64,000 nt of DNA from Nocardia spumae. Lineage in GTDB: Bacteria > Actinomycetota > Actinomycetes > Mycobacteriales > Mycobacteriaceae. The stretch covers positions 1,178,001 to 1,242,000 of the forward strand of contig NZ_JAJFZL010000001.1 of NCBI RefSeq assembly GCF_020733635.1, written 5' to 3'. The notes beneath the pieces were generated by a model. That model did no database searches and was not told the origin of the DNA. It saw only the letters and a program-made list of their open reading frames with translations. The position numbers were made by a program, and so were the translations under genes. Below are positions 36,101 to 48,100 of the stretch, in pieces (position 1 is the stretch's first letter; the number at the start of each line of letters is the position of its first letter).

Positions 36101-39100
36101 CGCACTGGATTCGGCGTAATCGGCCTCGATCAGGTCCAGCACTGCCTGCTGGGCCGCCTCGAGCGCCTCCGCTACCACCGCTACCGGGTCCCAGGTGGCA
36201 CCCGCCGCGGCCGCCTCCGCGTGCCGTGTCAGCACATCGGCCGCTGCCTGCGCGCCCGCCTGTGCGGCGAGGTCGCCGCCGGTCGAATGGGCGACACCAT
36301 CGGTCACCGTCGCGAGGGTCATCTGTTCGCCGCCGACCGTCGCGGTCGCGATGCTGAAGTCGTCCTGATTGCGGGAGTGCCGCTGTCGCGCCGATCTGCC
36401 GCCGATATCGGTGACGCCGGCGGCATGGCCCAGATCGACTTCCCGGTGGGTGCGGTCGTCGGCGGTCGCGGCCGGAACCGGTGTGGCAGAGCCACTGTCC
36501 GCATCGGTTGCGACCGGTGCGGCGGGATCGGTCGGAATCAGACGCTGATCCAGATCCTGGACGGCAGCCACTGCGGCCCGATGCCGTTGATCGGCGCGGG
36601 CGGCCTGCTGGTCGAGTTCGGCCGATCTGTCCGCGGTTCGGATCAGCTCGCTGATCAGCCAGGATTGCAGCGGTGACGGATTCGGCGAGTGCGGGGCCGG
36701 GTCGCGCGGGACAGCGCGTATCAGCGAATCGTATTGCTCGGCGCGGTCTTTCGGTGAGGTGTGGCCCAGCACAGTGACGAGCGCGTCGAGCCAATCGGTC
36801 AGTGTGGCCAGTAGTTCGTACCGCTGTACCGATCGATCGAGCTCACTCTCGGATTGCCCGACATCATCGACCCGCTGGGCCGCGTCGGAGGTGTGCTCGA
36901 ACAACTGGGTGTACACCAGGCTCGCCTGCCAGGTGGCCGCGGCATCGAGGCCGGCGAGCAGTCGGACGACGTCATCGCGTCGTGTCGCGTCTCCCGCGGC
37001 AGCCTCCACCGCCGAAACGATCGAACTGACCGTGTCGAGTGCCGATCGCAGCTGGGTCTCGGCGTCGACCGCGGCGCGGGTGCGCGCGACCGCGGCAGCG
37101 GCATCCGACATTTCCTCGACCGCACTCGCGAACTCCGCCAGCAGCGCGGCCCGTCCAGTCGCGGGCGCGTTTTCTTGCTGAGCCGCCCGGAGTTCCGCGT
37201 GACGGGCGCGGATACGGTCGAGTGGCAGTGCGGAGGGTGACGAATCAGGTTGTACGAGGTACGGGTTGGCAGCGGCCTTTTCGTGACCGATGGCCTTTTC
37301 GTGACCGTTGTTCGTGTGTCCGTTATCTCCGGCGATATTCGCCGGGGCTTCCTCCAGACCGCGGGCACGTGCCATCGGTGCCGGATCGATGTCCGGCCCG
37401 AGCAGCGCGGTGACTACCTCCTCGAGGTCGACCTCTTCGTGCCGGAATACCCACTCGTACAGGAAGTCGCCGACGGTGCTGTCGATACCACCTCGTTCGT
37501 CGATCAGTCGCAGGACTCGCCGGCCCACGGTGTGAGCGAGCAACTCGGCCATGACATAGCTGGAGTAGACCGCGCTGTAATTCGTGCCGATGCCCGGATT
37601 GAAGATGTGGCCGAAGTATTGCAGGCGATAGTGATTCGGCATGTCGGGCAGTGCCAGCCCGGCCTGCGCCAGGAACCGCTGCTCCATGTCGCCGACTTGC
37701 CCGCTCGGATTCGATCCCGCGGGTAGTTCGGATGGGGCGAGCAGATGCCACTGCAGATCGACCCACGGCCCGGCGAGTTTGTCGACGGTATCGAACCCCA
37801 GATATGCCTGCGACCATTCCTCGAGCTTTTCGACCTGTGCCGGCGGCAGTGTGGGTGCGAAGTTGCGAACCACTTCCGGGACGGTCAGCAGCATCGGCAG
37901 CAGTATCCCGGGAAACTCCGCGAAATTGCGCGGCAGTCGCCGCACCGATTGTTCGTGAACACCCTCGCCGAGTATGGAATTCAGCACATGCCCGAATTCG
38001 TGAACCACGGATCGCGCGTTCTCCCAGGACAGGCCATTACCCGGGGTGCTCAGGTTGGTGTGCATCATGCGCACGGGAAGCTGTCCGGACCATCCGAGCT
38101 TTCCGATGAGCTGGTCGGTCCATGCACCCGACGATTTGCCGGGTCTGGCAAAGGGGTCGAAGCAGAAGGCACCCATCGGGTGCCCGTCCTTGTCGAGAAC
38201 CTCGAATACGCGGACGCCGTGATCGGCGTCGGGGACGGGAATCTGCCCGGTTCGTTCCACGACCCGGATACCGAACAGCTTCTCGGCTAAATAGAAGGCG
38301 CCATCTTTCAGAACCTTGTCCAGATCGAGATGTTCGCGAATCTCGTTGTCGTCGATTCCGAATTGCGCGGCGAGGAGTTTCCGTCGCGCGTGCGGGATGT
38401 CCCAGGGCTGGAGATGATCGACCCCGATCGCGGCGGCGCCTTCGCGAGCCTCCGCCCTGGCTTTCGCTACCGCGGCCGGTGCGAGCCTGTTGATCACCGC
38501 GACGACTTGCCGGACCTCGACAGGCTCCACCGCCGCTTGGTATTCCGCATGATCGGTGTATCCGAGCAACTGGGCTCGTTCATGGCGGAGGGCGAGTAGT
38601 TCGAGTGCGATCTGTGTGTTGTCCCATTCACCACCAACGCAACGTGCATGCCCGGCCTGCCAGAGCTCCGCCCGCAGCTCCCGGTCGTCGAGTACCGCTA
38701 GTACTGGGCTGAGAACGCGGCTGAGGCCGCCCACCTGCAGTCGGAAGCTGCCTTCGGGATCACCATGCGCAATGGCCGCTTTCCGCGCTGCTGCTATCGC
38801 CGATTGCGACATACCCGACAAGCGGTGCCCGTCGGCCCCAGGGATCACGACACCCTGTGCCTTGTTCGCCTCCACCTGATTGGCTTGGTACCGCGCTTGC
38901 AGGAGCGCCATTCTCGTCTCGATTTCGCCGAGGCGCCCGCGGACCACATCGTCGAGTCCCATCCCGTTGCGGGCGAAATCCAGATACAACCGCCGGAGGT
39001 ACCAGGAATCCTCCTTCGTCAAGCTGAGCTGCGCACGGCTCCTGTAGAGAGTCGCTATGCGCTCGAACAGTTTCGGATTCGTCATCACCCAGCGGCGGTG

Positions 39101-42100
39101 GGCAATCTCTACCTCGCTGAACTCTTCTTCGACCGCGCGGAGTTCGTCACTGTTGTCGGTTTTGGATCTGGTGGCCATCGTGGAGGAGACCAGGGCGAAC
39201 AACTCTCCGCAGGTAGCGAAGGCGCGCAGGGTATTTGCCACACTGGCGGGATCCGAATTGCCCGCAATCGCCTCGATTTCCTGGCGGTGCACACCGATCG
39301 CGTGCTTCAGGGCGGGAAGATAATGGGAAGGCTGCAGCTGCGCGAAATCCGGAATTCCGTAGGGCCGCGCGTGTGCGGTGGCGAACGGGTTCGACTCCTG
39401 CAGGGGCGGGACCACACGAATCCTCTGGCCGGTGGCCTGATTCGGCTGAGACGGCTCGCCACGTCGTTCGGACAGGTTCCTGCGGGGGCGTTCGTCTGCC
39501 TCCTGGCGCGTTTGCGCAGGGGCGGTTTCGGTTGTTGCCGGCTCTGCGGGTGTCACGCTGACATCGGCCGGCCCTTCGATCAGAATCCGCCCCGACGGGT
39601 CGAACAGCACTCGGACCGGGGCATCGCCGTCTTCCGGCGTGAGCATGCTCTCGACCAGGTCCGTTGCCCGGGTGCGAGCCTCTGTCAGACCGTCGTCGAC
39701 GGTCAACATCCAGAACAGGGCGTCCTGCACGGTATCCAGCGCCGGCAAGATGTCCGGGTCGTCTGTTCGCCGCGACAGGTCGTTGGCGCGCTGCCAGAGT
39801 TCGGTCAGATTCAGATCGGTTGCCTGGGCACCGTTACGAGCCCAGTCGGTGAGCCCCAGCAGCTCGGTGAGACTGTCGTTGAGCAGGAGTTCGCGCACCC
39901 ACTCCAGCCGCCACACCCGTTCGCGGGTCAGATCCCCGATCTGTTGAATCGCCTGTGCCAGTGCGTCGGTCGGCACGTGGTCGAGCTCGGTGAAGTGAGG
40001 CCCCGCACCGTCGTCGGCACCGCCGACGGCATCCGGGTCGTCGCCGAGCAGGATCCCCTGTTGCCGGTCGACGAGACGCGCGAGTTCGTCCATGGCGAAG
40101 GGGGATCCCGCGGGCCCGTCCATGACTCCAGCGGTCGCGTTTCGAAACTCCTCTTGTTCGGCCGGGGTTTGCTCACGCCACAGCCGCGCCATCGTCGCGG
40201 CCGGGCCGCCGGTCGCGATCGTGGCGCGGGGGCCGGCCGGGGCGGGAATCGGGCCGAGATCGATGGCTCTGTGTGCCGCAACCGCATTGCGACGGGCGGC
40301 ATCACGCCATACTTCGACCGGGGTGAGGCCCCGCAGTAGCGCCTGCAGTGCATAGGCCGGATGAGTGAGGTCGGTGGGCGCGCTGTGTCCGAAGGCGAGA
40401 TTCGCCTCGGCCAGCGCCTCGCCCGGATTGAATACGGCGAGGTCGCCCATGGCGGGAACCGGCGAGCCGTCCGGGCCGGCATCCTGCGCCTGCTGGTGCT
40501 GCAAATCCTCCAGTATCTCGAGCCACTGCCAGTCCTCGATGTTGTCTATCCACGCGCCGAACAGCTCGGACAGGGAGTATTTGCGGTCCGGATGGGCGCT
40601 CTCCAATTCGCTCAGATCGATCGCGAATCCGTTTTTGGTCTTCGGTTGAGTCAGCCAGTGCCGAAAGACGCTGTACTGCAGGTCGAGTGGGTTCGTACCC
40701 TTGTGCTCTCTGCTGTATCCGGCAAGTTGATCGAGCCACTGAGCGAAGCTCATCTCGGCCGGCAGTGCCGGGAACTCGCCGAATGCCTGCGTATCCTGTT
40801 CGGTCCAATCGCCGAAGGCCGCCGCACGGCGGGCGGACAGCGGGTCCTTGAGACTTCGGAAATGGCTGTACAGGAAACCGAAAGCCTGCTCTGCCATCGA
40901 TCTGTCCGGGGACCCCGGTGGATAGAGGTCCGCGATCGGGTCACGCTGATGAGCGAGTTCGTGACGGACAGTTCCATAAATATGGTTCCCGATCGGATCG
41001 AGTAGCTTGTCCGCGGTCGCCGGCCGAAGTGCCTGTTCGGCCTCCTTCGTCCCCGAGAAGTGGTTTTCGTTGAGGAAGATTATGCGCGGATTCTCGCCGA
41101 TCCCCGGCCTTCCGGAGATTGCGGTCGGTGCGTCGTTCAATGGCACCACAGCGATGAAGTCGGGCCCGTAGTCCGGTGGTTCCACCAGGCTGTCTATGAC
41201 TGCCTTTCGCTCGGCCGGCGATGAATCGACGGTGATCCCGTACTTGTACAGTTCGAGTACTTCATCGAACTCGTCGACAACGGCGTTGCGGATCGACAGC
41301 GCGGTGGCGACCGGAACCTTCTCGAGACCCAACACCTCGATGCCGTAGGTATCGAATATCTCTCCAGCGATCGCGCGCTTGATATTTCGGGCGGTGTGTT
41401 CGTCATAGTTCGGGATACCGGCCGGTGATGTGCTGGCGGTCGGCGCGCTTGCGGGATCGTCCGCGGATCTTTCGCCGGCTTTTCGTGCCGATCCGGTCCA
41501 AGGCCCCGGCGCGGGTTCGGCCGGCGCCTGCTGAGCTGCCGGGCGGGCGTGCGGATCGAAACCTCGATGCTGTGCCACGGCGATCAGGGCGCCCCGGCCC
41601 GAAATACCGAGTTTGTCGATGATGTGGTCGATATAGTTGTCGACTGTGCGTTGGGACAGACCCAGTGCCCGGGCTATCTGTTTGCTCGACAACCCCTTTC
41701 CGACCTCGCGCAGCACGGCCTCTTCCTGACCGGTCAACTTCCGGGTGTACCGGCTCGCGCTCGGATCGTGCGCTATCGCGAGATCGTCCGCGTAGATGAT
41801 GCCGGCGCGCAGCGCCAGCCCCACCATTCCGGCCCGATCCCGAGTACCGAGCTTGTTGCCGAGACCGGTCAGGCAGGTTCGCAATTTGAATTCGCTGAGC
41901 TGCAGCCTTTCCCGGATATCGGGGTTCTTCAGCCCGTCGGCGAGTGCGATCAGGACGGCTGTTTCCCTATCGGTCATGGCGATAGGCGCACCAGCGAGTT
42001 CGGGAAGATCCCCCAGCGCCAGGATTCCGGTGTGCACCGCGACGCCGACGGCGCCGGCTCGGTTCGGCGTCCGGAGCTTTCGCAATATGCGGTCGGTGTG

Positions 42101-45100
42101 GTTACCGACGGTGGCCGGTGACAGCTCGAGCGCCTCGGCGATGGCGTCGGCGGGCAAGCCTTGTGCGATGTATCGCAGAATCGTGGTCTCGTGGTCGGAC
42201 AGCGCACGATCATCGGTATCCGCGGCCGCGACATCCGCCGCCGCGAAGTCGGCGTCGGTCAGCAGGTTGTGTGCGCGCGCGACCGCAACCAGCCCGCCGA
42301 TCCCGCGAACCCCGAGTTGGGCGGCGATCGCATCGAGGTATTCGTACATCTTCCGCTCGGTGGTGCCGATCATCGGCGCGATGCGCTTGACCGCGGTCCC
42401 TCTGGCGAGCTCGCGCAGGATGGTGATGTCGGTGCTGGACAGGCGGGCCAGTTCCGGCGCGGCCGTGGCCTTGCTCGGCGGCTCCGATGCGACGCGACCG
42501 CCCAGATACCTGGCCACACTGCGCAATCCGCGCGTGGCCAGCTCGATGACAGCGGATTCCGGACGGTCCAGTTCAGCCGCGATGGCTGCCCACTCGAGCT
42601 GATCCTGGAACCGTCGTTGCAGAATTTCGCGTGGCGCCGGATCGACGGCCTGGACTGCCTGCCGCAGCTGCGCGGGGCTCGCGGTGGCGATTGCCACCAA
42701 CCGGGGGTCGGTGGCGGCGACGCCGGTCAGGTCTATGAAGGCAAGGACGAACCGCGACCGGAGTTGCTCGAATTCGATATGGCCCTGGGCCACTACACGG
42801 GCGATGCGATCGAACCACACGCCCGGTGCGTCGACCGGCACGGTGGACACCTGGCGTTCGGCCCGGGCGAGAGCCTCGGCCGTGAGGCGCGCGATCGCCG
42901 AATCGTCGTGCACCAGAGCGGCGATGCGTTGCCGCACCTGCTGCCGATAGTGCTCACGCAGACGCGCGAACGCCGTCGCGTCGCCGTCGCGGGCGGCGCG
43001 CGCGAGGTCCGCCGGCGCGCCGAGGTTCGGTTCGTTCGGCCCGGCTGCTCGATCACTGGATTCCCCCAGCGCGGTATCGGTGGGGGAATCCAGGGGGAAC
43101 CACTGGAATGACGGGGCGGGCTGCTGCGATTGCCGCGATGCGGTGGCGCCGGTGCCCGGCACATCTTCGACCAGGATCCGACCGGACAGGTCCACCTGCA
43201 GCAGACGCGCGACCGCCGATGCGCCACGCTGCCGGATGTCCGCCGCTACCGCGGCCGCAAAGTCGTATTCTTCCGCACGGGCGAAGAATTCGACTCGTCC
43301 GTCGTTGTAGCGGGTACCGTGCTGCGACTGGGTGACCTCGGCGATCGCCAACTCTTCCGCGCGAGCCCGAGCCTGGCGCAAGTCCGCCTCGATCGGCGCC
43401 ACCGCGGCGATGTCGGTGGCCAAGAGGGCCAGCGTCAGCTGCGTATCGTAGTCGGCGTCGCGTGCCACCGCCTCGTCGATCCGCTGCTGCAGCAAACGCA
43501 AGTCCAGGTCGGTCGCTACCGCTCCGGCGCGCGCCCACTCGCCGAGACCCAGCACGTCCGAGATGCCGCCGGTCACCAGTGCGTCGCGAATCACTTCCAG
43601 CTGCCGCATGCGCTCGCGGGCCACATCGAGCATGGTTTGAATCTGTTGTGCCAGTTCACCGGTCGGGACGTGGGGGTGTTCGACCAGTGGTGGTGCGGAT
43701 TGTTCGCCGGCCGAACCGACCACATCCGGGTCGACACCCAGCAACAGCCCGTGTTGCCGATCGACCAGGCGTGCGATTTCGTCCAATGAGAAGGGGGCGC
43801 CGTCGGGAACCTGCCACGATCCGGATTCGCTGCGCACGGCGCTCTGCTCTGACTCCGGCTGGGCACGCCACGATCTCGCCAAGTTCGCTGCCGGACCGTC
43901 GACGGTGATGGTCGGGCGGGGTCCCGACGGTGCGGGGATCGATCCGCGGTCGGCTGCCCGCCGGCGCGCGACCTCGTTGCGGCGGGCGGCATCACGCCAT
44001 ACCTCGACCGGAGCGAGCCCTCGCAACAGTGCCTGCAGGGCGTAGGCCGGATGGGTGAAGTCCGCGGGCGCGCTCCTACCGAAGGCGAGATTCGCTTCGG
44101 CCAGTGCTTCGCCCGGGTTGAACACTTCGCGGTCACCCAAGCTCGGGAACGGCCCGCCATCAGGGCCGAGCTCGGTCAGCTGGTGGACCGACAGATCTCG
44201 CAGGAGCAGCTCGGCCAAATCCGGGGACTCGTGAACCTTCTCGGTCCACTTCTCGAATACGGCCCGCAGTGGGTAGTTTCCGTCCGGATACGCCTCCTCC
44301 AGCTCGGACATATCGATATCGAATCCGGGTTTGTCCTTCGGCTGTTTCAGCCAATGCTGAAATGCTTCGAAGGCCGCGTCGGACGGTCGGGGCTTCTTCT
44401 TCACCCTGCTGTATCCGGCGAGCTGATCGAGCCAATCCTCGAAACTTGTATCGGCAGGTATGGCGGGGAATTCGCCGAGAATTTCCGCATCCTGCTCGGT
44501 CCATGGCCCCAGTTGGCCGGTCCGGCGGGCCGTCTCCGGATCCTTCAGACCATCGAAATACGTCAGCAGGAACCCGAACGCCTGTGCCTCGAGTGATTTC
44601 AGTCTGTCCTGTCGATCGGCATGGCGCCCCAATTGGTCTCGGTGATGGGCTATTTCGTGCCGGAACATCGCGTAGGCGGTATCGCCCGTCGGATCGAGCA
44701 GGAGATTACTGCCCTTCCCCGTACCGGGTGTCTGCCGGAGTTTGCTCGCATCGGCGAAGGTGAGCTCGTTGACGAAGATCGTGCGTACATTGCCTCCCAG
44801 TGGCAGCCGTCCGGCGGAGCCATCCACTTTTACGCTGATCGGCACGATGGCGATCACATCCACCCCGAAATCCGGCCGCGTGGGCAACGTTTCCATCAGG
44901 GCTTTTCGCTCGGCCAGCGAGGAGTCCACGGTTATACCGTGCTTGTACAGCTCGAAGATCTCGTCGTACTCGTCGATGATCGCGTTCCGGATCGAGAGCG
45001 CGGTGGCGATCGGTAGTTTCTCCAGGCCGAGAACATCGATGCCGTAGGTATCGAAGATCTCCGCGGCGATGGCCCGCTTGATACCGCGCGAGATCTCGGA

Positions 45101-48100
45101 TTCGCCTGCCGGGGGGCCGATACCGGACGAAGGCCGCGGGATACCGGTTCCGGCATCGCGATCGGAATCGTCGCCGCTGCGACGATTCGTGTCGTCGCCG
45201 GACAATGGGATGGTCGTGTCGTCCAGCGGCACAGCGACGTCGGTGTGCCGGTCGGCGAATGCCTCCCGCAGCAGTGCGGCCGCGCCGGCCGCGATCTCCG
45301 AGACTTTCGACGCCGGTATGCCGAGGCGGTCGCCCACTGCCTGCGCCGTGAGTCCTTCGTACAAGTGAAGGAAGACAACACTCTGCGCGAGGGCCGGGTC
45401 GGGCAGGTCGGCGAGTGCTGCGCGCAGAGTGGCCGAAAATTCCGGACTGGACTCGGGTGATTCGGTGATCTGTTCCCGCGTCGTGCGCGGGCGTGGACCG
45501 GAACGATCATCGGAATCTATGAAATCGCGCGCCGCGGCTACCGTGGTCCGATCCAGATTCAGTTCTCGGGCTAGTCGTCCGTCGTCGATCGACTCAGTGG
45601 AATGGCTGTTCAGATAGGTGTAGACCGCCATGTACTGTTTTCGCGTCGTTCCGTCCATGTACGGGAAACGCCGCTCGAAGAATGAATCGAGTCGAGCGCC
45701 ACGCGCCGCTGCCCACGCGGAAGGAGTGAACGCATCGACCGGTGCGAAATTGGAGATGGCCTGGAGTATCTCCGGGATCGCTCGGGACTGTATATCTTCG
45801 TACTCCTCGGTCGACTCCGACCAGCGCCCTGCGACAGCATTGGGAAGCCATGAGTACTTCTTGTAGATGGCATTCCGGATTCGCTGTTCTTCCGGCGAAC
45901 CCGGCCGGGTGGCGATCAGCTCCCAGAAGAGGCGGTTCTCCTTTTCGTCCACGATCGCCGCGCCCGGCCGCGCGTAGAACTTTTCGATGGCCTGGACGAG
46001 AACGGCATTCGGTAGCCCTAGGTTGTCGCGCAGCGTTCGCAGTACGGGTATGCGCGGTCTGGAGAACCGCTCCATTCTGGATACCGAACTCGCTGCTCGG
46101 CCGGCGCGCACACCGAACTCCGCCTGGGTCAGGCCGTAGTAGCTTCGGAGAGCCCGCAGCCAGCTGTGGATAGTCTTGTGCTCGGCGGGTTCGGGCCGCG
46201 ATCTGGTTTCGGGAGTGGATTGCAGGAAGTGCTGGACTTCGGCCGATTCCAGCTGCGCGTCGACGATATGGATGGTCATGGCGACCATTTCGGAACGCGA
46301 TTTGGCGCCCAGCATCGCGAGGATGCGCCGGAACCTCGCCGGAACGGTCATGGCCTCGTGGCCGATGATCTCGTCCACTTGCGCATCCGACATGCCCCGG
46401 GCTGTCAGGGCCAATAGAGCGATATCCAGAGACGTCAGTCCGGCGGCCGCTACACTCCGGGTTCCCCTGATGATCCCGCCGCGTATCGCGGCCGCGACCA
46501 CTGCCGTCCTGCGATTGGCGACGCCCAGTTTGTCCGCGAGCTTGGCGACATCGTATGTGACACCTTTCATGGTGCGATGGACGAGTTTCGATATTTCCTT
46601 GTCGGTGTAGCCCGCGGCGAGTAGCCGGAGCAGCTCCACCTGGCTCGCGCTGAAATCTCCGATCGACGGCTCATTGCGCGGCGCGGTTTCTCCTCGTTCG
46701 CGATTTCCGGCATTGATGAAACCGGATCGAACAGCGGCCGCCAGCAGCTCGTCTCGGATATCGATGCCGAGCTTGTCCACGATATGGAGCCAGCGATCGG
46801 TGATATCGCTGGTCGACAATCCCCATTGTCCGGCGATATCCTCGTCCGACTTTCCGGACAGGGCCAACCGGAATTGTGCTTTTTCTCCGTCGGACAGTGT
46901 CCGGTACAGCTTCTTGGGAACCACATCAGCCGGCGGGGGCGATGTTTCGTCGAACCAGTGGCCCGCTTCGCTCAGAGCTTTCCGGCGTGCATCCGGATCC
47001 AGCTTCCGGGCGGCATCGAGGAACATTCGTCCGATGTCGGAAACCGTCACTCCCCAGCGTGCTGCCAGGTCCGGATCCGACATACCTTCGGCGGCGAGCC
47101 GGAGCCCTTCCAACTCCGTCACCGACAGTGCGGCCGTGCCGCCCGTTCCGACCGGCTGTGCGGGTGTGGCGGCCGCGAGGGCGAAGGCCAGTTTCCGGAT
47201 CGCGGACCGTAGCGTTCGATCGGTGGCGACATCGTCGATGGCGGCACGTGCGCCGCCGCGCGTGGGCCGGGATCGCAGCAGAGTTGCGCGTTGGCTGTTC
47301 GTCAGTGACCCCAAGGCGCGCTGCAACTCCGAAGCAGGCGCCTCGGCCAGTGAGCGCTCCAGCTCCGATGCGCCGCCCATGCGGCGGTAGAGCGATCGCA
47401 TGCTGTTGCGAAATGCGATGTGAGGGGCGGGGTTCGCCGCGGTGCCGGATTCGCCTGCCGGGGGGCCGGTGATCTCTCGGGATGCGTGGGCCAGGAGGAC
47501 TTCGCTGTCCTCGCGCCGGGTGACCGGTGTGAGCACGCCGGCGGTGCTGGTGAATTTCGCGGTGTAGGCGAAGTCGATTCGGGTGTAACGGGATCGTCGG
47601 TTGGGGTCGTACTCCCGGATGCGGTGCCGGTCGCCGTCGATGAGGGTGTCGTAGATGTATACGGTGCCCTCGGTCTTGGTGAGCAGGTAGGCGTGGGCAC
47701 GGTTGCGGGTGCCGTCCTCCTCGGACGTGCCGACTACGACCACAATGGTGTCGAGTTCGGGGTCGGCGACGAGTTCGTCGTATGCCGAGCGCATCGGGTC
47801 GGGCAGGGAGTTGTCGGGGGTGGCCTGCACGAATCCGGCGGCGATACCGGCTTCCAGACTCGGGAAGTTGATGGGAGTGTCCGGATCGACAGTGGCGGTG
47901 TCGAGACCGAGCATGAGCAGCATGCGCGTCACCCAGGGGACACAGTCGAACACCTCGGGGGGGAGGTCACCGGCGATGCTGTCCTCGTCCGGCGTGTGCT
48001 CGCTCGACGACGATATGGGGCTGACATTGTCGTAGGTCCCGGGTGCCGGGCGCGTCAGGTCGAACCAGGTGGCCTGGCGCCAGGGCCCGGATTCCCCCTC

